Under the pieces are notes generated by a model that ran no database searches, was not told where the DNA came from, and worked only from the letters and a program-made list of their open reading frames with translations. From an uncultured Prevotellaceae bacterium (GTDB taxonomy: Bacteria > Bacteroidota > Bacteroidia > Bacteroidales > Bacteroidaceae): 64,000 bases of DNA. Positions 63,811-64,000 of the stretch are shown piece after piece. Position numbers and translations under genes: made by a program. Each line of letters opens with the position of its first letter. Positions within the stretch are counted from its first letter, which is position 1. Location of the stretch: positions 34,968 through 98,967 of the forward strand of contig CAMVAT010000009.1 of assembly GCA_947165505.1 (NCBI GenBank). Direction: 5' to 3'.

Positions 63811-64000
63811 ATGGATTACGTGTATAACGCCGACGGCGAGCTGCAGCAGATGAGTGCGCGAGCCCTGCATCAATTGCCACGGCCGCAGCTTGACACCAAG
63901 TACTATGCGGGCAATGTCATCTTCACGGGCAGATTTCTGTCGATGCTGCTCGCCGACGAGGAGAACGAGCGGCTGCGCCACGGCATATTGTACGCCAACG
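63811..64000 (+). CDS. start of an RHS-like protein, cut by the window end
   Basis: The ATG at 63811 opens a frame through the window end (63 codons): MDYVYNADGELQQM, then YYAGNVIFTGRFLSMLL. The YxADGELQ and YYAGNVIF patterns resemble the C-terminal part of RHS/YD-repeat proteins of Bacteroidetes. The normal long N-terminal repeat region is absent, so it may be a separately started tip or a fragment. Confidence 0.45.
   Translation, partial: MDYVYNADGELQQMSARALHQLPRPQLDTKYYAGNVIFTGRFLSMLLADEENERLRHGILYAN

Overview
The window comes from a member of the Bacteroidota, most likely Prevotellaceae. The evidence is the SusC/SusD pairs, a hybrid two-component (HTCS) regulator, TAnnTTTG promoter boxes, lipoprotein signals of Bacteroidetes type and many secreted proteins ending in a YIVNGKK-like tail. 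Base composition is fairly GC-rich. Its main content is a xylan-degrading locus. No tRNA, rRNA, CRISPR array, transposase or phage gene was seen.

Layout. 373-13588 (minus) is a six-gene xylan utilisation operon in the order xusA-xusB-xusC-xusD-xusE-xyn10C. 13777-15789 is a secreted GH5 enzyme. 16057-26274 holds two related units, each a very large secreted protein followed by a short acidic peptide and an intrinsic terminator. 27093-40612 (minus) is a second hydrolase cluster: carboxylesterase, GH43, GH43-GH8 (broken by an in-frame TAG), a double GH43, GH97, and a CE6-CE1-like esterase. Divergent from it, 40837-44901 encodes the HTCS regulator. 44908-52184 holds an ATPase, a CPBP protease, ribF, a GH2 beta-galactosidase and an esterase. 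52357-52883 is a toxin-antitoxin pair. 52911-59885 is an SGNH esterase followed by a Nudix hydrolase, topA, aroK and speA. 59895 onward holds a TPR regulator, a decayed stretch, two small envelope proteins and the start of an RHS-like gene.

The main observation is a shared promoter architecture. Seven minus-strand promoters (upstream of xusA, the GH5 gene, both giant secreted proteins, the carboxylesterase, the esterase-led hydrolase operon, and one orphan site at 26757) have a TAnnTTTG box with no clear -33 element. Each has two GTTACA-like half-sites exactly 21 bp apart, and the nearer one always begins 32-33 bp from the box. This looks like one activator regulon, plausibly run by the HTCS encoded in the window. 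It places the two uncharacterised giant-protein/acidic-peptide units in the same regulon as the xylanases. One giant carries a dockerin-like repeat pair and a cohesin-like module.

A second theme is short tandem arrays of period 7, 8 or 9 in the spacers between co-directional genes, with one array inside the GH2 gene. Palindromic GC-rich elements also recur between genes, and one sits in-frame inside a GH43 domain.
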